Shown: piece by piece, positions 61,128 through 64,000 of the stretch
How the letters are laid out: every line of letters starts with the position of its first letter
How positions within the stretch are numbered: position 1 is the stretch's first letter
NCBI GenBank assembly: GCA_024663395.1
Contig: JANFAH010000094.1
Location: 100,673 to 164,672 of the forward strand
Direction of reading: 5' to 3'
From: Pisolithus tinctorius
Lineage: Eukaryota > Basidiomycota > Agaricomycetes > Boletales > Pisolithaceae
DNA: 64,000 nucleotides
The notes under the pieces: model-generated
Told to the model about the DNA's origin: nothing
Databases searched by the model: none
Seen by the model: only the letters and a program-made list of their open reading frames with translations
Made by a program: the position numbers and the translations under genes

Positions 61128-61587
61128 TTGTATCAAGCTCCAGCCATAACCCAATTGTACAATATTGTCACTGTCCGCATACCTTCATTGCACGTAGTCT
61201 CCGGATGTTACGACTTAGGGTCATGTCTGTTTAATTCATTGGTTCAGCCACTCCAGGTTGGGTGTTTTGGAAATTGCTACCGTCTGCGACAACGGTTCGA
61301 TAGACTTCTTCACATCATGGACTGAATTGGAAAGTGCACCAGCACTGCAGGGTAGCGGGAACTGCGAGGCGCAAGGGACGCTTATCATTCAAAGCTTTGT
61401 GACTTTGACAGGTCAATCAAAGCAACACTGTTTGTCTTCCGTCCGGGGTACGCTAGTTTGCTCAGGGTAGGCACCCATTTCAGTTCGAATATTTGCAAAC
61501 AGGCTTCCTTACGAATATCCGAATTGACAGAAATCATATGTGCAGAACTCCCCCTGTGAGCTTCCCTCTGTACCTAACTGAAAACCC
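61128..61587. other. convergent intergenic region
   Basis: A 460-bp gap between the coiled-coil gene and the second peptidase gene. No coding exon, repeat or RNA gene was recognised. Confidence 0.4.
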
Positions 61588-64000
61588 CTACACATTCAAC
61601 TGCTTAGCAAGCACTTTGATCAACCTGGTAAGCCGCGCAGCCTCGTGCTCTGCCAGTGTTGCGTTGCGATCATAAACCACCGCTTCGGACAATGCGGGGA
61701 GGGTAGTTGCACCATATCCTTCAACAGCATCAGTACCAGGAACATAAAAACACTCCAGTCTTTTTTTTAGAACCCACCAAGGTACTTGCCCGGCGAAACA
61801 CCGAGGTGCTTGTACCATTCACGGTCTTTGATCCCTCCTTCAGAAAGGAATCCTTGCTCGAACGTTCTTAACTTCTGGTTGACCTTCCTAACTCTAGCAA
61901 AGGCTTTGATCAAGTTGCAGATAGATCCCTTGTGCCGCTGTCGGCAGACGTCGCCTTGCTGCTCGAAATTTTACTATATCCCATACGTGTTTTATATCGG
62001 CGTGGCGGCCAACCTCCGAGGAGTTCTTGGGGGAATATCCCAATAGGTATTTGATCCAATTGCAGATACGCTTGATAGTATGGCTACCACGACGATCGCG
62101 AAGGATCCTGCGAACCGCCCTGCGGAACTCCTTCTCGGCCTTCGCTTTCTCCATATCGAGCTTAAGGCTCGATTTTTGTAACTTCGAGATTGCCTTACGG
62201 AGCTTATCGAGTTTGGGGAGAACGTCTCTGTTGGGAGCGGATTCCTCCACACTACATTGTGTACTTAATTAGTAAAAAAAAGTAAAGAATCCGGACTATA
62301 CTTACAGATCAACGTAGGAATCGAGTTCCACGGCGTACTGTGTCGTATTCAACGGCAACACGATGGAGTCCGCAAGACGGAGCATGATCAAACCCAAATT
62401 CTTCGCGACTGCGACCTGCCGCGGACGTTAGCCGAAAACATGTGGGAATGAAATGTGGTGTGTTACATGGCGGTGGAAACCAGGATCTCCATATCTCTCT
62501 TGCCACGCCTGCGAATCATAAATTGAGTGGTAGTGGTAAACTGCGTCCGTGGGTGTATAACCGAAACCTTGATCAGAGCTGGCTATCTAATAGCGATCTC
62601 AGCTCAATCTTGAAATAAAGTTCGCGCAAACTTACTCCGAGTCTTTGCAGGAAGACAGTATAATCGCTCCCGGTCCCAAGAGGACTCACACTGACAGTCG
62701 AGTCATCCACATTTTCATAAACTTTGTTATTTCGGGTCCACATCTCTGCAAACTCCGCGTCCTGTGTTCCAGTGTATGGACCGGAGTCGTATCGTGCATC
62801 CCAGAGTGTCTTGTTAGCTTGGGTAGGGTGCGGGACGTCTTGCGCAGATCTCTTGATAAGATGCGCAAGAGAGGGAGAGCCAGCAACATTCCATCGGGAA
62901 CCAGAGACGGATACATCTTCGGGTATTCAGCACCAAAATGGGAGGAAAACTGTTCACTGAACTTACCGACATTGATGTATGAAACAGCGTGGGCTTGGAT
63001 CCATTCAGCGAAGTCCTCGCCAAACTCAGTGCTACCCACTAGTCCGTGCTTCGAGGGAAGATCAGGATTTGCCTTCTGCGTGCAAACGCAGTAAACTCAC
63101 CTCCTCTGCATCCCAACTAGAGAGCAAAATGGTACGAAGAGGCTGCCAACCTTGTTGGATCAAAGCACCGAGTCCGCGGACAACCTCCAGCAGAGATACT
63201 GTACCCGAAATAGGATCTGCACCACCCGTAACCCAAGCTAACCAACGTCCTTTAGTCCCTGTATGACCCCAGACTGCTATAACTCACCATCTCTGTGGCA
63301 ACCGAGGATAACTACTTCATCTTTGATACGACCAGGAATCGCTGCCATGGTATTCCAAATGGGAGTCACTTGATTGTCAACTAAGCAGGGTAAAGTCAAT
63401 CACATCACTGTCGCAGCCCCTAGAGAACTCACCATCGTTGGTCAACTTGACCAGATGGCTGCCTACTCTCCCGTTCAACTTCCTACCTTCCTCGATCCCA
63501 CCAAGCTCTTGTTCGAATAAAACCATGGCATTTGCCCAAGAAAGAGGAATGCTGGGAATGGAAGGCAGACAAGACGGGTCGGTACGTGTGACGTTCGGAT
63601 ACGCAGGGAATCCAGGTGTAGTCGGATCACCAGGATAAGTGGACAGGAATGTCACCGAGCCACGCTGGATAGATGTAGGATTGCGTGCAGGCCCGTTGGG
63701 GTAAGGCAAGTATCCGTTCTCAACGGTCACGCTACCATCGTCACGAGGATCACTATACATGATGACTCCAGCGATACCGTGCTGTTCGGCCCCTTGGATC
63801 TAAGGGAAAGGAAAGCCAAACCTAACACTCCATCGTATCTACAGCTTACCTTGAGACCGCGGAAGTTGCCACCATACCTGGCTAGGATTACCTTGCCAGT
63901 AAGATCTACACCAGCTTCGACGAGCTTCTCATAATCATCTCTCGTTCCATAATTAGCATAGACGAGCTGGCCTATGGCTTCACCGGCTGCGCTCAAGCCA
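61588..64000 (-). CDS. M28 glutamate-carboxypeptidase II-like peptidase (PSMA/Vps70 type), copy 2, 5' partial
   Basis: The gene is cut by the right edge of the window, so the N-terminus and membrane anchor are missing. The visible part starts in the PA-type region ([35 protein letters not shown]), followed by NTMAAIPGRIKDEVVILGCHRDG (metal His/Asp; a Cys stands where copy 1 has Gly), a GGADPISGTVSLLEVVRGLG-like block near 63180-63230, SWDAEE at about 63110, GSTEFGEDFAEWIQAHAVSY and a C-terminal dimerisation domain with [15 protein letters not shown]. The stop is at 61588. Order, intron spacing and motifs follow copy 1 (38.8-42.0 kb), on the same strand. Confidence 0.88.

Overview
This window is nuclear DNA of a filamentous fungus, most likely a basidiomycete (Agaricomycete). 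The evidence is about 30 closely packed protein genes on both strands, most cut by several 47-60 nt introns with GT...AG (sometimes GC...AG) ends and CTAAT/CTCAC-like branch sites, intergenic gaps of only about 75-640 bp, and protein families usual for that group. No rRNA, tRNA, CRISPR or prokaryotic operon signal was seen. Exon joins were worked out by hand from reading frame, splice sites and remembered family motifs; where exon lengths are given they sum to a multiple of three. Family names rest on recognised motifs, not on a database search.

Layout. 0.1-8.2 kb (+): a probable Laa2/aftiphilin-type clathrin accessory protein, the RNA polymerase I largest subunit RPA190 with 14 coding exons, and a small Ser/Pro-rich protein. 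8.5-9.2 kb: a 693-bp nearly perfect palindrome inserted at the start codon of an LCL2 homolog. 9.9-14.2 kb: three RNA-processing genes, SF3B6/p14 (+), FAL1/eIF4A-III (-) and SF3a60 (+). 14.3-19.8 kb (-): a synaptojanin-like Sac/5-phosphatase and SVP26/TEX261. 20.2-28.5 kb: DID2/CHMP1 (+), an uncharacterised Ser-rich protein (-), MET2 (+), a poorly resolved gene (-) and VPS60/CHMP5 (+). 28.5-38.4 kb: an aldehyde dehydrogenase (-), RCC1 (+), a 2-oxoglutarate/Fe(II) oxygenase (-), a membrane-anchored spermidine-synthase-like protein (-) and a 7TM protein (-). 38.8-48.4 kb: a PSMA/Vps70-like M28 peptidase (-), glycogen branching enzyme (-), haspin kinase (-) and GINS subunit PSF2 (+). 48.5-55.5 kb: a YVC1-type TRP channel (-), ARPC3 (+), NOB1 (-) and LEU2 (+). 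55.7-64 kb: VPS17 (-), a frame-broken RIB1 (-), an uncharacterised coiled-coil protein (+) and a second PSMA-like peptidase (-) that runs off the right edge.

The genes are mainly housekeeping: ribosome biogenesis (RPA190, NOB1), splicing and RNA helicases (SF3B6, SF3a60, FAL1), endosome and Golgi traffic (LAA2-like, SVP26, DID2, VPS60, VPS17, PSMA/Vps70-like, synaptojanin), cell cycle (RCC1, haspin, PSF2) and amino-acid/vitamin synthesis (MET2, LEU2, RIB1). I see no secondary-metabolite cluster or defence island. The features most worth following up are the foldback element at the LCL2 start codon, the string of tiny exons over the Pol I catalytic loop, several GC-AG introns, repeated CACGTG boxes in the short promoters, and a cluster of single-base frame breaks at 58-59.7 kb.
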